Origin: Miltoncostaeales bacterium
GTDB taxonomy: Bacteria > Actinomycetota > Thermoleophilia > Miltoncostaeales > Miltoncostaeaceae
DNA length: 64,000 nt
NCBI GenBank assembly: GCA_030833665.1
Contig: JAURGT010000001.1
Location: forward strand, 1 to 64,000
Direction: 5' to 3'
The stretch's first letter is position 1. Each line of letters starts with the position of its first letter. The translations under genes were made by a program, and so were the position numbers. Of this stretch, positions 39,344 to 49,437 are shown piece by piece. The notes beneath the pieces were generated by a model. The model was not told the DNA's origin. It was given only the letters and a program-made list of their open reading frames with translations, and did not search any database.

Positions 39344-39715
39344 CTACTTCTTGCGCTGCTTGCCGACAGTGCGCTTCGGGCCCTTGCGCGTGCGGGCGTT
39401 GGTCTTGGTGCGCTGGCCGTTCACCGGGAGCCCGCGCCGGTGGCGCAGCCCGCGGTAGCAGCCGATGTCCATGAGGCGCTTGATGTTGTTCGCGCGCTCG
39501 CGGCGGAGGTCGCCCTCCACGATGTAATCGCGCTCGATCACCTCGCGGAGCTGTCCGACCTCTTCCTCGGTCAGGTCACGGACGTAGGTGTCCTTGCTGA
39601 TCCCGACCTTGCCGAGGATCTCGTTGGCCGTGGTGCGGCCGATCCCGTAGACGTAGGTGAGGCCGATCTCCACCCGCTTCTCGCGGGGGATATTGACTCC
39701 GGCGATTCGCGCCAC
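39344..39715 (-). CDS. rpsM: 30S ribosomal protein S13
   Basis: [34 protein letters not shown]. Confidence 0.98.
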   Translation of the reverse strand: MARIAGVNIPREKRVEIGLTYVYGIGRTTANEILGKVGISKDTYVRDLTEEEVGQLREVIERDYIVEGDLRRERANNIKRLMDIGCYRGLRHRRGLPVNGQRTKTNARTRKGPKRTVGKQRKK

Positions 39716-39718
39716 TGA

Positions 39719-39832
39719 CTACCCCTGGGTCTGCTTGTGTCGAGGGTTGCTGCAGATCACGAGGACCTTGCCGTGCCGCTTGATCACGCGGCACTTCTCG
39801 CACATCGGCTTCACGGACGGACGGACCTTCAC
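39719..39832 (-). CDS. rpmJ: 50S ribosomal protein L36
   Basis: [40 protein letters not shown] start. Confidence 0.96.
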   Translation of the reverse strand: MKVRPSVKPMCEKCRVIKRHGKVLVICSNPRHKQTQG

Positions 39833-39987
39833 GAAATGCTCCTCACTGTGTGACCCGGGGACGACTCGGCGTGGCGCGTGGCCAACTGGGCCGCGACGCC
39901 CCCGCAAAGCGCGTGGTGACGGTGCGGGATCGCAGGGCCGATGAGGCACACGGCGACAACCGCATTCCGTTCCACGCGCGGCCGCGC

Positions 39988-39993
39988 AAGATA
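39988..39993 (-). promoter_or_regulatory. Candidate -10 element (TATCTT) for the rpmJ-rpsM-rpsK-rpsD-rpoA-rplQ operon
   Basis: TATCTT on minus strand ~155 nt upstream of rpmJ. Confidence 0.35.
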
Positions 39994-40054
39994 GCAGGAA
40001 CCGGGGCTCATCGGTATCGATCCGTCATCTGCCGGTGAATGGCCTGATTGGCGC

Positions 40055-40870
40055 TCATGCACCCGCCCGGGTGAGGATCCGCGGCCCGGAGGCCGTTATC
40101 GCCACGGTGTGCTCGAAGTGCGCGGCCAGGCCGCTGTCGCGGGTGGAGACCACCCAGCCATCGCCCCCCAGCACCACCTCGGGGTCGCCCTCCGTGACCA
40201 TGGGCTCGATGGCGATCACCACGCCCTCCTCAAGCAACACGCCGCTCCCCGCCGTGCCGAAGTTCGGCACCTGCGGCTCCTCGTGCATGCTGCGCCCCAC
40301 CCCGTGCCCCACGAGCGTGCGCACCACGTTGAAGCCCGCGCGCTCCACGACCTCCTGCACCGCGGCGCCGATGTCGCCGGTTCGGTTTCCCACGCGCGCC
40401 TGAGTGATGCCGGCGGCGAGCGAACGGCGCGTGGCGTCCATCAGGTCGGTGGCCACCTGACTCACCGCACCCACCGCGATCGTGCGGGCCGAGTCGCTCA
40501 CCCAGCCGTCGAGGGTCACGCCGCAGTCGATCGAGATGATGTCGCCCTCGGCCAGCCCGTAGGGGCCGGGGATCGCATGCACCACCTCCTCGTTGACCGA
40601 GGGGCAGATGGTGCCCGGGAACCCGTGGTAGCCCTTGAACGACGGCACGCCGCCGCGCGAGACGATGAACTCCTCGGCCATCTCGTCGAGGGCAAGGGTC
40701 GTGACGCCGGGTGCGACCGCCGCCTCGAGCATGTCGAGGCACTCGGCCAGCACCGCGCCGCTCGCGGCCATCGCGTCGATCTCGTCCGGCGTCTTGGGAA
40801 TCGGCCCGCTGCGCGGCGGTGCCGGCGCCTCGGCGTCGGGCGAGCCCTTCCTACGCGAGCGCTTCGACAA
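40055..40870 (-). CDS. map: Type I methionine aminopeptidase
   Basis: GYHGFPGTICPSVNEEVVHAIPG...ISIDCGVTLDGWVSDSARTIAVG...GHGVGRSMHEEPQVPN; TTG start at 40870 inferred. Confidence 0.95.
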   Translation of the reverse strand: MSKRSRRKGSPDAEAPAPPRSGPIPKTPDEIDAMAASGAVLAECLDMLEAAVAPGVTTLALDEMAEEFIVSRGGVPSFKGYHGFPGTICPSVNEEVVHAIPGPYGLAEGDIISIDCGVTLDGWVSDSARTIAVGAVSQVATDLMDATRRSLAAGITQARVGNRTGDIGAAVQEVVERAGFNVVRTLVGHGVGRSMHEEPQVPNFGTAGSGVLLEEGVVIAIEPMVTEGDPEVVLGGDGWVVSTRDSGLAAHFEHTVAITASGPRILTRAGA

Positions 40871-41489
40871 CCTGCGCCTGCACCTCGTCGAGCGAGAGGG
40901 CGCCGTCAACACGCCGCAGCAGCCCTCGCGACTCGTAGTACTCGATGAGCGGGGAGGTCTGCGCGTCGTACACGTCGAGGCGGTTGGCCACGGCCTCGGG
41001 GCGGTCGTCGTCGCGCTGGTAGAGGTCGCACTCCGCACCGGTGGACGAGCACGCCGAGCCGTCGTAGGGATTGCTCACCTCGTGGAACGACCGCCCGCAC
41101 CCACGGCAGATCCAGCGCCCGCCCAGGCGGCGCACCAGCTCGTCGCGCGGCACCTCGAACGAGATGACCGCATCGATGGGCGCGCCCACCTCGGCCAGCA
41201 TGGCGTCGAGCGCCTCCGCTTGGCCGATCGTGCGCGGGAAGCCATCGAGCATGAAGTCGTCGGTGCGACCCGTGAGGGCCTCGCGGATCATGCCGATCAC
41301 CACGGCGTCGGGCACCAGGTCGCCCGCGTCCATGTAGGTCTTGGCCTCGAGGCCGAGCGGCGTGCCCTCCTTCACGGCGGCGCGCAGCAGGTCGCCCGTG
41401 GAGAGGTGCAGCAGGCCGCGCTCCTTCAGGAGCTCCGCCTGGGTGCCCTTGCCGGCACCGGGAGGACCGAACAGGACGAGGCGCGCTAT
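40851..41489 (-). CDS. adk: Adenylate kinase
   Basis: (I)ARLVLFGPPGAGKGTQAELLKERGLLHLSTGDLLR...DGFPRT...ICRGCGRSFH; no in-frame ATG/GTG/TTG near the P-loop, only ATA at 41489-41487. Confidence 0.93.
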   Translation of the reverse strand: MARLVLFGPPGAGKGTQAELLKERGLLHLSTGDLLRAAVKEGTPLGLEAKTYMDAGDLVPDAVVIGMIREALTGRTDDFMLDGFPRTIGQAEALDAMLAEVGAPIDAVISFEVPRDELVRRLGGRWICRGCGRSFHEVSNPYDGSACSSTGAECDLYQRDDDRPEAVANRLDVYDAQTSPLIEYYESRGLLRRVDGALSLDEVQAQVVEALA

Positions 41490-42751
41490 TGGAGGAACCC
41501 TTCGTAGGAGCGCATCATCAGCTGGGCCTCCATCTGGCGCATGGTGTCCAGGGCCACGCCGACGACGATCAGGATTGACGTTCCGCCGAACAGCCCGAAG
41601 AAGACGTTCGACTCGGGCAGGTAGCGGAAGATGATGTTGGGGAACTCGGCGATCAGGGCCAGGTAGATAGCGCCCGGCAGCGTGAGGCGGCTGACCACGC
41701 GATCGAGGTAGATCGCGGTGGGGCGCCCGGGCCGCACGCCGGGGATGAACCCGCCGTACTTCTTCAGGTTGTCCGCCTGCTCGGTCGGGTTGAACTGCAC
41801 CGCCGTGTAGAAGTACGTGAAGAGAACGATCAGCAGGCCCTCGAAGAAGATGAACCACCAGGAGCCCGGCGACAGGAAGTCGGCCACGCCCTGGGCCCAG
41901 CCGGAGCCACCTGCGAGCTCGGCGATGGTGGGCGGAAGGATCGTGATCGAGGCCGCGAAGATGACCGGGATCACTCCCGCCATGTTCACGCGGATCGGCA
42001 TGTACGTGGTGCCGCCCGAGGTCATGCGGCGTCCGACCTGTCGCTTGGCGTACTGAATCGGGATGCGCCGCACGCCCTCGTTCACGAAGACGATGCCCAC
42101 CACGAGGGCCAGGGCGATGATTCCGATGATCACCGCGGTGACCGGTGGCAGGCCGAGCCAGCCCCGGATCGCGTCGGGGAGCGCCGCGACGATGGAGCAG
42201 AAGATGAGCAGCGAGATGCCGTTGCCGATGCCGTGCTGCGTGATGAGCTCGCCGATCCACATCACCAGCGTGGTGCCTGCGGTGAGCGTGATGATGATCA
42301 GGAATGTCCGTGACCACCCCACTCCCGGCAGGGCATCCTGCGAACGGAAGTACATGACGTAGGCGAACGACTGCAGGAACGCCAGGCCCACGGTCATGTA
42401 CCGCGTGTACTGCGTGATCTTGGCGTAGCCCGACTCGCCCTCCTTCTGGAGGCGCTCGAGCGACGGGACCACCACGGTGAGGAGCTGCAGGATGATGCTC
42501 GCGGTGATGTACGGCATGATCCCCAGCGCGAACACGGCGAAGCGCGTGAGTGCGCCCCCCGCGAAGAGGTTGAGGAAGTTCAGGATGTTCGTGGTGCCCT
42601 GGCCCTCGAGCGCGGCGGCGAGCTTCTCGGGCTCGACGCCCGGCACGGGCACGTAGGAGCCGAAGCGGAACACCAGCAGCATGGCCGCGGTGAACCAGAG
42701 CTTCTTGCGCAGCTCCGGGGACCGGAGCGAGTTGAGCATGGCCGTGAGCAT
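41486..42751 (-). CDS. secY: Preprotein translocase subunit SecY
   Basis: 421-aa multispanning protein, GSYVPVPGV...GIMPYITASIILQLLT. Confidence 0.97.
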   Translation of the reverse strand: MLTAMLNSLRSPELRKKLWFTAAMLLVFRFGSYVPVPGVEPEKLAAALEGQGTTNILNFLNLFAGGALTRFAVFALGIMPYITASIILQLLTVVVPSLERLQKEGESGYAKITQYTRYMTVGLAFLQSFAYVMYFRSQDALPGVGWSRTFLIIITLTAGTTLVMWIGELITQHGIGNGISLLIFCSIVAALPDAIRGWLGLPPVTAVIIGIIALALVVGIVFVNEGVRRIPIQYAKRQVGRRMTSGGTTYMPIRVNMAGVIPVIFAASITILPPTIAELAGGSGWAQGVADFLSPGSWWFIFFEGLLIVLFTYFYTAVQFNPTEQADNLKKYGGFIPGVRPGRPTAIYLDRVVSRLTLPGAIYLALIAEFPNIIFRYLPESNVFFGLFGGTSILIVVGVALDTMRQMEAQLMMRSYEGFLQ

Positions 42752-42775
42752 CAGCGGGCCTGGCCCCGGGCCCTC

Positions 42776-43318
42776 CTACTCGCTGCCGGCGTTGCCGACG
42801 AGCTCGACGCTGCCTCCGGCTGCCTCGATCTTCGCCACGGCGGCGGCAGATGCCTGGTCCACGCGCACGGTGAGCGCGTGGGTGATCTCGCCGCCGGCGA
42901 GCAGCTTCACGGGGTACGCGCGGTTGGCATTGTTCTTCACCAGGCCGACCTTGGCGAGCGACTCGGCGTCCACCGTGTCACCAGCGGCGAAGGCCGTGGC
43001 CAGCGCACCGACGTTGACGGGCACCGAATGGGTGCGGAACGGGCCGATCGGCATCGACTTCTTGTGGTTCGGGCCGCGCAGCTTGCCCTTCTGCATGTGG
43101 ATCGGGATCGTGCCGCCGCGGTAGCCGGGGCGCGGGCCGGGGCCGGAGCGCGCGCCGGCGCCCTTCATGCCGCGACCGCAGGTCTTGCCCTTGCCCGAAC
43201 CGGGGCCGCGACCAACCCGCTTGCGGCGGTGCTTCGCGCCGGGGTTCGGGCCGAGGCTCTCGAGGCGGACCTCCTCGGGGTCCACGCCGCCCGTCACCTT
43301 GGGCTCATCAGCTGCCAC
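42776..43318 (-). CDS. rplO: 50S ribosomal protein L15
   Basis: KRVGRGPGSGKGKTCGRGMKGAGARSG...GGTIPIHMQKGKLRG. Confidence 0.96.
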   Translation of the reverse strand: MAADEPKVTGGVDPEEVRLESLGPNPGAKHRRKRVGRGPGSGKGKTCGRGMKGAGARSGPGPRPGYRGGTIPIHMQKGKLRGPNHKKSMPIGPFRTHSVPVNVGALATAFAAGDTVDAESLAKVGLVKNNANRAYPVKLLAGGEITHALTVRVDQASAAAVAKIEAAGGSVELVGNAGSE

Positions 43319-43499
43319 TCTGGACCTCCTCTACCTGCACGAGGTTCGCGACCTTGCGGATGGCGCCCTGGAGCGCCGGCGAGTCCTCGTGGATCGCGGT
43401 CTTGCCGATGCGTCCAAGGCCCAGCGCACGGAGCGTGCCGCGGTGGCGCTCGGAGCTCCCGATCTGGGAGCGCACCTGGGTGATCTTCAGGGTGGTCAC
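43308..43499 (-). CDS. rpmD: 50S ribosomal protein L30
   Basis: [47 protein letters not shown]. Confidence 0.95.
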   Translation of the reverse strand: MTTLKITQVRSQIGSSERHRGTLRALGLGRIGKTAIHEDSPALQGAIRKVANLVQVEEVQSGS

Positions 43500-44086
43500 G
43501 CGGTGACCTCCTCCGAGGCCTCGGCGGCCTCGACCACGACGTCGTCGGCGGGCTTGGTGGACCCGCCGGAGGTGCCCAGCACCTCGGCGACGGTCTTGCC
43601 GCGCAGCGCGGCCACCTGCTCGGGCGTGCGCAGGCTCTTGAGCCCGGCCACCGTGGCGGCCACGAGGTTGACGGGGTTGGTGGTGCCCAGTGACTTGCTG
43701 AGGATGTCACGCACGCCGGCGAGCTCGAGCACGGCGCGCACCCCGCCACCGGCGATCACGCCGGTACCCGGAGCGGCGGGCTTCAGCAGCACGCGGCCCG
43801 CGCCGTGGTGGCCGATGACCTCATGGGTGATCGTCGAGCCGTAGCGCGGCACGCGGAACATGTTCTTCTTGGCGTCGTCCACGGCCTTCTGGATGGCCAG
43901 GGGCACCTCGTTGGCCTTGCCGTGGCCCACGCCGACGGCGTCGACCTCGTTGCCGACCACCACGAGGGCCGAGAACGAGAAGCGACGGCCGCCCTTCACG
44001 ACCTTGGCCACGCGATTCACCTGCACCACGCGCTCGGAGAGCTCTGCTCCCTCTGCGTGCACCTTGTCGCGACTGCGCTCTGCCAT
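43496..44086 (-). CDS. rpsE: 30S ribosomal protein S5
   Basis: [31 protein letters not shown]...[30 protein letters not shown]. Confidence 0.97.
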   Translation of the reverse strand: MAERSRDKVHAEGAELSERVVQVNRVAKVVKGGRRFSFSALVVVGNEVDAVGVGHGKANEVPLAIQKAVDDAKKNMFRVPRYGSTITHEVIGHHGAGRVLLKPAAPGTGVIAGGGVRAVLELAGVRDILSKSLGTTNPVNLVAATVAGLKSLRTPEQVAALRGKTVAEVLGTSGGSTKPADDVVVEAAEASEEVTA

Positions 44087-44105
44087 GTTTCTCTTCCCCG
44101 GTCCT

Positions 44106-44459
44106 CTAGAACTCGAGCCCGCCCTCGCGGGCGCCGTCGGCAAGGGACTTGACCCTGCCGTGGTATAGGTAGCCGCCGCGGTCGAAGACCACGCTGCTCA
44201 CGCCCGCGGCCTTGCCGCGCTCGGCGATGAGCTTCCCCACCTCGGTAGCCGCCGGGCCCTTGGCCAGGCCCTTCAGGGCGGCCTCGTGCGATCCGGCGGC
44301 GGCCACGGTGTGGCCGCGATCATCATCGATGAGCTGCGCATAGATGCGCAGGTTCGACCGCGAGACCGACAGGCGCGGGCGCTCGGCGGTTCCGTGGACC
44401 TTGCCGCGGACGCGGCGGTGGCGACGCGCGCGGGCGTCTCGTGTGCTGATCTTGCCCAT
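44106..44459 (-). CDS. rplR: 50S ribosomal protein L18
   Basis: [34 protein letters not shown]. Confidence 0.96.
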   Translation of the reverse strand: MGKISTRDARARRHRRVRGKVHGTAERPRLSVSRSNLRIYAQLIDDDRGHTVAAAGSHEAALKGLAKGPAATEVGKLIAERGKAAGVSSVVFDRGGYLYHGRVKSLADGAREGGLEF

Positions 44460-44464
44460 CTCTC

Positions 44465-44998
44465 CTAGGCCCTCTTCCCGACCTTGCGCCTCACGACCTC
44501 GCCCTCGTAGCGAATGCCCTTGCCCTTGTAGGGCTCCGGCGGACGCACGCGGCGGATCTCCGAGGCGATCTGGCCGACCTGCTGCTTGTCGATGCCCGAC
44601 ACCACGATTTGCGTGACCTCGGGCACCTCGAACGTGATGCCTTCCGGCGGCTCGAAGGTGACCGGGTGCGAGAAGCCCACGGCCAGTTCGAGGTTCTTGC
44701 CCTTGAGCGCGGCGCGGTAACCAACGCCGACCAACTCGAGACGGCGCTCGAAGCCGGCGGTGACGCCCGTGACCATGTTGGCCACGAGCGTACGCGAGAG
44801 CCCGTGCAGCGCGCGGTGCGGGCCGCGGTCGGTCGGACGGGTGACCACGAGGGTGCCGTCCTCCTGCGCCACGCGGATGGGCTCCACCACCACGTGCTGG
44901 AGCTCGCCCTTGGGGCCCTTGACCGAGACCTTCTGGCCGGAGATGTCCACGGTGACCCCGTCGGGGACCGGGATGGGTGCGCGTCCGATTCTGCTCAC
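44465..44998 (-). CDS. rplF: 50S ribosomal protein L6
   Basis: [19 protein letters not shown]...[22 protein letters not shown]. Confidence 0.97.
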   Translation of the reverse strand: MSRIGRAPIPVPDGVTVDISGQKVSVKGPKGELQHVVVEPIRVAQEDGTLVVTRPTDRGPHRALHGLSRTLVANMVTGVTAGFERRLELVGVGYRAALKGKNLELAVGFSHPVTFEPPEGITFEVPEVTQIVVSGIDKQQVGQIASEIRRVRPPEPYKGKGIRYEGEVVRRKVGKRA

Positions 44999-45011
44999 GG
45001 TCGCTCCTCCC

Positions 45012-45407
45012 CTACCAGACCGTGCACAGGACCTCGCCGCCGACTCCGCGGCGACGGGCCTCGTGGCCCGTGAGGAGACCCTGGGAGGTCGAGATGATGG
45101 CGACGCCCATGCCACCCAGAACCTTGGGCAGGGAGTCCTTGTCGGCGTAGACGCGACGGCCGGGCTTCGACACGCGGTTGAGGCCGGTGATCACGCGGCG
45201 GCGGTCCTCGTCGTACTTGAGCTTGACGGTGAGCGTGGCGTGGGCACCCTCGCTGCTGGTCTCCCAGCCGGCGATGTAGCCCTGCTCCTCGAGCACGCGG
45301 GCGATGTCCGACTTGAGCCGGCTCGAGGGCATGTCGACGGTGTCATGCAGCGCCATGTTGGCGTTGCGGATGCGCGTGAGCATGTCTGCGATGGGATCGG
45401 TCAGCAT
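45012..45407 (-). CDS. rpsH: 30S ribosomal protein S8
   Basis: [39 protein letters not shown]. Confidence 0.97.
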   Translation of the reverse strand: MLTDPIADMLTRIRNANMALHDTVDMPSSRLKSDIARVLEEQGYIAGWETSSEGAHATLTVKLKYDEDRRRVITGLNRVSKPGRRVYADKDSLPKVLGGMGVAIISTSQGLLTGHEARRRGVGGEVLCTVW

Positions 45408-45411
45408 CGGG

Positions 45412-45597
45412 CTACCAGCTTGACTTCGTCATGCCGGGGATGTGGCCGGCGTGGGCCTCGTCGCGCAGGCAGATGCGGCACAGGCCGAACTTGCGGAACA
45501 CCGCGCGCGAGCGACCGCACCGGTGGCACCGGGTGTATGCCTGGGTGCGGTACTTGGGAGGCCGTGAGGCCTTCACCTTGAGGGACGTCTTCGCCAC
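45412..45597 (-). CDS. rpsN: 30S ribosomal protein S14 type Z
   Basis: 61 aa with CHRCGRSR...CRICLRD. Confidence 0.97.
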   Translation of the reverse strand: MAKTSLKVKASRPPKYRTQAYTRCHRCGRSRAVFRKFGLCRICLRDEAHAGHIPGMTKSSW

Positions 45598-45615
45598 GTG
45601 TTCCTGGACCTTCCT

Positions 45616-46257
45616 CTATCGCTTTCGACCGCGGAACTTGCGCATCTTCTTGCGCCGCCGAGCCGCGCGCTCCTCGGCTGTGTAGCCCTGCTCGCGGAAG
45701 GGCATGCCCAGCTCCTGGAGCAGGGCCTTTGCCTCCTCGTCGGTGCGGGCCGACGTCGTGATTGTGACGTTGAGCCCGCGAACCGCCCCGACCTTGTCGT
45801 AGTCGATCTCCGGGAAGATCGTCTGCTCGCGCAGGCCGAGGTTGTAGTTGCCGCGCCCGTCGAACCCGTCGGGGTTGATGCCGCGGAAGTCGCGGATGCG
45901 CGGGAGCGCGACCGTGTTGAGGCGGTCGAGGAACTCCCACATGCGGGCACCTCGCAGCGTCACCTTGGCGCCGATCGGCATGCCCTCGCGCAGCTTGAAC
46001 TGGGCGATTGACTTGCGAGCGCGGGTGATGGCCGGCCGCTGGCCCGAGATGATCGCCAGCTCCTCGACGGCGTCATCGAGGGCCTTGGAGTTCGCCTTGG
46101 CATCGCCCACGCCCATGTTCAGCGTGATCTTCTCGATGCGCGGGTGCTCCATCGACGACGAGTACCCGAAGCGCTCCTGCAGCTTCGGGCGCACCTCGTC
46201 CTCGTAGCGCTGCTTGAGGCGCGCCGGCGGAATGGCGGTGGCGGTCTCGGTGCTCAA
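45616..46257 (-). CDS. rplE: 50S ribosomal protein L5
   Basis: [19 protein letters not shown]...[17 protein letters not shown] start. Confidence 0.96.
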   Translation of the reverse strand: MSTETATAIPPARLKQRYEDEVRPKLQERFGYSSSMEHPRIEKITLNMGVGDAKANSKALDDAVEELAIISGQRPAITRARKSIAQFKLREGMPIGAKVTLRGARMWEFLDRLNTVALPRIRDFRGINPDGFDGRGNYNLGLREQTIFPEIDYDKVGAVRGLNVTITTSARTDEEAKALLQELGMPFREQGYTAEERAARRRKKMRKFRGRKR

Positions 46258-46568
46258 TCCAGGGCCTTCCCGGTGCGGGCGGACACGCGAATGCGCTCTC
46301 CGTCCTTGTCCTCGATGCGAACCCGGCACGGCTTCTTGTCGGTCGGATCGATCGGCATGACGTTCGAGATGTGCATCGGGGCGGGCTTCTCGATGATCCC
46401 GCCCGGGTCGTCCGGCGGACGCGCCTTGGTGTGGCGCTTCACCATGTTGAGGCCTTCCACGAGCACGCGCTCGTCCTTGGGGCTGACCTCGAGCACGGTG
46501 CCGGTGCGGCCCTTGTCCTTTCCGGCGATGCACATGACCTCGTCACCCGTCTTGATGCGCGCAGGCAC
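46254..46568 (-). CDS. rplX: 50S ribosomal protein L24
   Basis: [46 protein letters not shown]. Confidence 0.96.
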   Translation of the reverse strand: MPARIKTGDEVMCIAGKDKGRTGTVLEVSPKDERVLVEGLNMVKRHTKARPPDDPGGIIEKPAPMHISNVMPIDPTDKKPCRVRIEDKDGERIRVSARTGKALD

Positions 46569-46936
46569 TACAGCACCTCCGGGGCGAGGGAGACGATCTT
46601 CATGAACTGCTTCTCGCGCAGCTCGCGGGCAACCGGGCCGAAGATGCGAGTGCCGCGAGGGTTCTGGGCGCTGTCGATGATGACGGCCGCGTTCTCGTCG
46701 AAGGCGATGAACGTGCCGTCCTCGCGCGGATGCGCCTTCTTGGTGCGCACAACCACGGCCTTCACGACGTCACCCTTCTTGACGGCGCCGTTCGGCGTGG
46801 CCTGCTTGACGGTGGCGACGATGGTGTCGCCCACGTGCGCGTAGCGGCGCTTGCTGCCCCCGAGGACGCGAATGCACAGGAGTTCCCTGGCACCGGTGTT
46901 GTCCGCGACGCGGAGTCGTGATTCGTTCTGGATCAT
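46568..46936 (-). CDS. rplN: 50S ribosomal protein L14
   Basis: [33 protein letters not shown]. Confidence 0.98.
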   Translation of the reverse strand: MIQNESRLRVADNTGARELLCIRVLGGSKRRYAHVGDTIVATVKQATPNGAVKKGDVVKAVVVRTKKAHPREDGTFIAFDENAAVIIDSAQNPRGTRIFGPVARELREKQFMKIVSLAPEVL

Positions 46937-46945
46937 CGCGTGCTC

Positions 46946-47218
46946 CTAACGGGCCTTCTCGACGATCTCGACGAGGCGCCAGCGCTTCTGCTTCGACGTC
47001 GGGCGGGTCTCGACAACGCGCACCACGTCTCCGATGCCGGCCTCGTTGCGCTCGTCGTGAGCATGCAGCTTGGACGAGCTGCGCACGGTCTTGCCGTAGA
47101 TCGGGTGGCGGCGCGAGGTGTCCACGCGCACGGTGATGGTGCGGTCACGGGCGTCGCTCGTGACGATGCCCTGGCGCACCTTGCGGTTGGCAACACTCTC
47201 CTGGGGCGTCTCAGCCAT
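46946..47218 (-). CDS. rpsQ: 30S ribosomal protein S17
   Basis: [42 protein letters not shown]. Confidence 0.96.
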   Translation of the reverse strand: MAETPQESVANRKVRQGIVTSDARDRTITVRVDTSRRHPIYGKTVRSSSKLHAHDERNEAGIGDVVRVVETRPTSKQKRWRLVEIVEKAR

Positions 47219-47432
47219 TGGCTGCCTCCTCCTCGGCGATCTCGCGCTCACGGACGACCGTGAGGATCTGGGCGATCTCGCGCTTGCGCACGCCGAGCTC
47301 GCTCGTGCGCTCCAGCGCGCCCGTGGGCAGCTGGAATCGCAGGTTGAAGAGCGCTTGGCGCGACTCCTCGAGCCTCATGGCGAGCTGGTCATCTGACAGC
47401 TCGCGAAGTTCACTGGCCTTCTGCGTCGGCAT
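47211..47432 (-). CDS. rpmC: 50S ribosomal protein L29
   Basis: [36 protein letters not shown]. Confidence 0.96.
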   Translation of the reverse strand: MPTQKASELRELSDDQLAMRLEESRQALFNLRFQLPTGALERTSELGVRKREIAQILTVVREREIAEEEAANG

Positions 47433-47435
47433 TGC

Positions 47436-47849
47436 CTAGGCGTCCTCGCGCGTCACGAACTTGCACTTCACGGGCAGCTTCATCGCCGCGAGGCGCATGG
47501 CCTCGCGCGCGGTCTCCTCCGGCACGCCGGAGAGCTCGAACATCACCTTGCCGGGCTTCACCACGGCCACCCAGGCCTCGGGCGAGCCCTTGCCGGATCC
47601 CATGCGGGTCTCGGCCGGCTTCTTGGTGACGGGAAGGTGCGGGAACAGATTGATCCACACCTTGCCCTGGCGCTTGATGTAGCGGGTCATCGCCACACGG
47701 GCGCTCTCGATCTGGCGGTTGGTGATCCAGGCGTTCTCGAGCGACTTCAGGCCGTACTGGCCGAAGTGGACCTCCTGGTTCCCCTTGGCCTCGCCACGGC
47801 GACGGCCGCGGTGCGCCTTGCGGTACTTGGTGCGCTTGGGCATCAACAT
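47436..47849 (-). CDS. rplP: 50S ribosomal protein L16
   Basis: [19 protein letters not shown]...[26 protein letters not shown]. Confidence 0.97.
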   Translation of the reverse strand: MLMPKRTKYRKAHRGRRRGEAKGNQEVHFGQYGLKSLENAWITNRQIESARVAMTRYIKRQGKVWINLFPHLPVTKKPAETRMGSGKGSPEAWVAVVKPGKVMFELSGVPEETAREAMRLAAMKLPVKCKFVTREDA

Positions 47850-47853
47850 GGGG

Positions 47854-48651
47854 CTACCTCGATCCCTCTGACGGAGCGCCGCCCTGGCCGCCACGACCCT
47901 GGCCGCCACGACCCTGGCCGCCGCCCTGGCCGCCCTGCCCGCCACGGCCACGGCCGTCGCGACGCGGGCGCCGCGGAGGCGGGGCGTCGAGCTCGTTACT
48001 GCGACCGCGGGCGTCCACGACGCCCTCAGGCAGCACCTCGCCCTTGTTGATCCACACCTTCACGCCAATGCGGCCGAAGGTGGTCTTGGCCTCGGCGAAG
48101 CCGTAGTCGATGTCTGCGCGCAGCGTGTGCAGCGGCACGCGGCCGTCGGAGTAGTGCTCCGAGCGCGACATCTCCGAGCCGCCGAGGCGCCCGCCGCACT
48201 GCACCTTGACGCCCTGCGCGCCGGAGCGCATGGCCGAGGTGAGCGCGCGCTTCATGGCGCGGCGGAACGACACGCGGTTCTCGAGCTGCTCGGCGATCGA
48301 CTGGGCCACGAGGGCGGCGTCGAGCTCCGGGCGCTTGATCTCGTTGATGTTGATCTGGATCTGCTTCGACGTGATCTGGTTGAGCTCACGGCGAAGGGCG
48401 TCCACCTCGGACCCGCTCTTGCCGATCACGATGCCCGGACGGGCCGTGAAGATGTCGACGGTGAGCTTGGTGGCGTCCTTGCGGATCTGGATGTCCGAGA
48501 GGCCGGCGTGGCTGAGCTTGCGCGTGATGTGGTCGCGCACGGCCCGGTCCTCATCGAGGTACGCGGCGTAGTCACGCTCGGTGTACCAGTTGCTCTTCCA
48601 GCCCTGGAGGATGCCGATGCGGAATCCGGTGGGGTTGACCTTCTGGCCCAT
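47854..48651 (-). CDS. rpsC: 30S ribosomal protein S3 with Gly/Gln/Arg-rich C-terminal tail
   Basis: [23 protein letters not shown]...[10 protein letters not shown] plus tail [24 protein letters not shown]. Confidence 0.97.
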   Translation of the reverse strand: MGQKVNPTGFRIGILQGWKSNWYTERDYAAYLDEDRAVRDHITRKLSHAGLSDIQIRKDATKLTVDIFTARPGIVIGKSGSEVDALRRELNQITSKQIQININEIKRPELDAALVAQSIAEQLENRVSFRRAMKRALTSAMRSGAQGVKVQCGGRLGGSEMSRSEHYSDGRVPLHTLRADIDYGFAEAKTTFGRIGVKVWINKGEVLPEGVVDARGRSNELDAPPPRRPRRDGRGRGGQGGQGGGQGRGGQGRGGQGGAPSEGSR

Positions 48652-49157
48652 CAGGCACGTCCCTCCGCCTCGGAGCCATACTGGCCAAGGCCGATCGTGA
48701 TGTGGCAGGTGCGCTTGTTGATGCGCGATGCCCGGCCCTGCGCACGCGGGCGGAATCGCCGCATCGTAGGGCCCTCGTCGATGGTCACTCGCGTGAGGTA
48801 GAGCTCACGTACGTCGAGGCCCGCGTTGTGGTCGGCGTTGGCCATGGCCGACTCCAGCACCTTGCGCACCGGCTCGGCGGCCGCGCGGGTGGAGAAGGCG
48901 AGGATCGCCTGGGCCTCGGGCACGGACTTGCCGCGAATGAGGTCCGCGACCAGCCGGGCCTTGCGGGCCGACACGCGCACGAACTTGGCCGTGGCCTGCG
49001 GCCGCGCGGGCTTGCGACTCCGCACCTTGTCGGAGCGCGCGGGCTCATTCGTGGTGGCCTCGGGAGCCTCCACGTCGGTGCCCTCGGCATCGGTGGCCTC
49101 CACGTCGGGAGCCTCCACCTCGGCCTCGGTCGCCTCTGCTGTGGTCTCAGTGCTCAC
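48651..49157 (-). CDS. rplV: 50S ribosomal protein L22 with acidic N-terminal extension
   Basis: Core [32 protein letters not shown] preceded by ~55 aa Glu/Ala/Asp-rich extension. Confidence 0.93.
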   Translation of the reverse strand: MSTETTAEATEAEVEAPDVEATDAEGTDVEAPEATTNEPARSDKVRSRKPARPQATAKFVRVSARKARLVADLIRGKSVPEAQAILAFSTRAAAEPVRKVLESAMANADHNAGLDVRELYLTRVTIDEGPTMRRFRPRAQGRASRINKRTCHITIGLGQYGSEAEGRA

Positions 49158-49158
49158 G

Positions 49159-49437
49159 TCAGCGCCTCGAGGTCTGCCGGTCGTCGCCGTGGCCCTTGTA
49201 GGACCGCGTCGGCGCGAACTCGCCCAGCTTGTGGCCCACCATGCTCTCGGAGACGAACACGGGCACGTGCTTGCGACCGTCGTGGACGGCGATCGTGTGG
49301 CCCACCATCTCCGGGAAGATCGTGGAAGACCGCGACCAGGTGCGCAGCATGCGCTTCTCGTTCGAGGTGTTCATCTCCTCGATGCGGGCAATCAACTTGG
49401 GGTCGACGAACGGACCCTTCTTCAGGCTTCTGCTCAT
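49159..49437 (-). CDS. rpsS: 30S ribosomal protein S19
   Basis: [23 protein letters not shown]...[28 protein letters not shown]. Confidence 0.98.
   Translation of the reverse strand: MSRSLKKGPFVDPKLIARIEEMNTSNEKRMLRTWSRSSTIFPEMVGHTIAVHDGRKHVPVFVSESMVGHKLGEFAPTRSYKGHGDDRQTSRR

Noticed and set aside
39829-40062. 77-aa minus ORF as a hidden infA
   Set aside because: Translation ([22 protein letters not shown]...) has no S1/OB-fold IF-1 motif
47870-47950. Short DNA tandem repeats as a possible satellite or CRISPR-like array
   Set aside because: They encode the Gly/Gln/Arg-rich tail of S3 in frame
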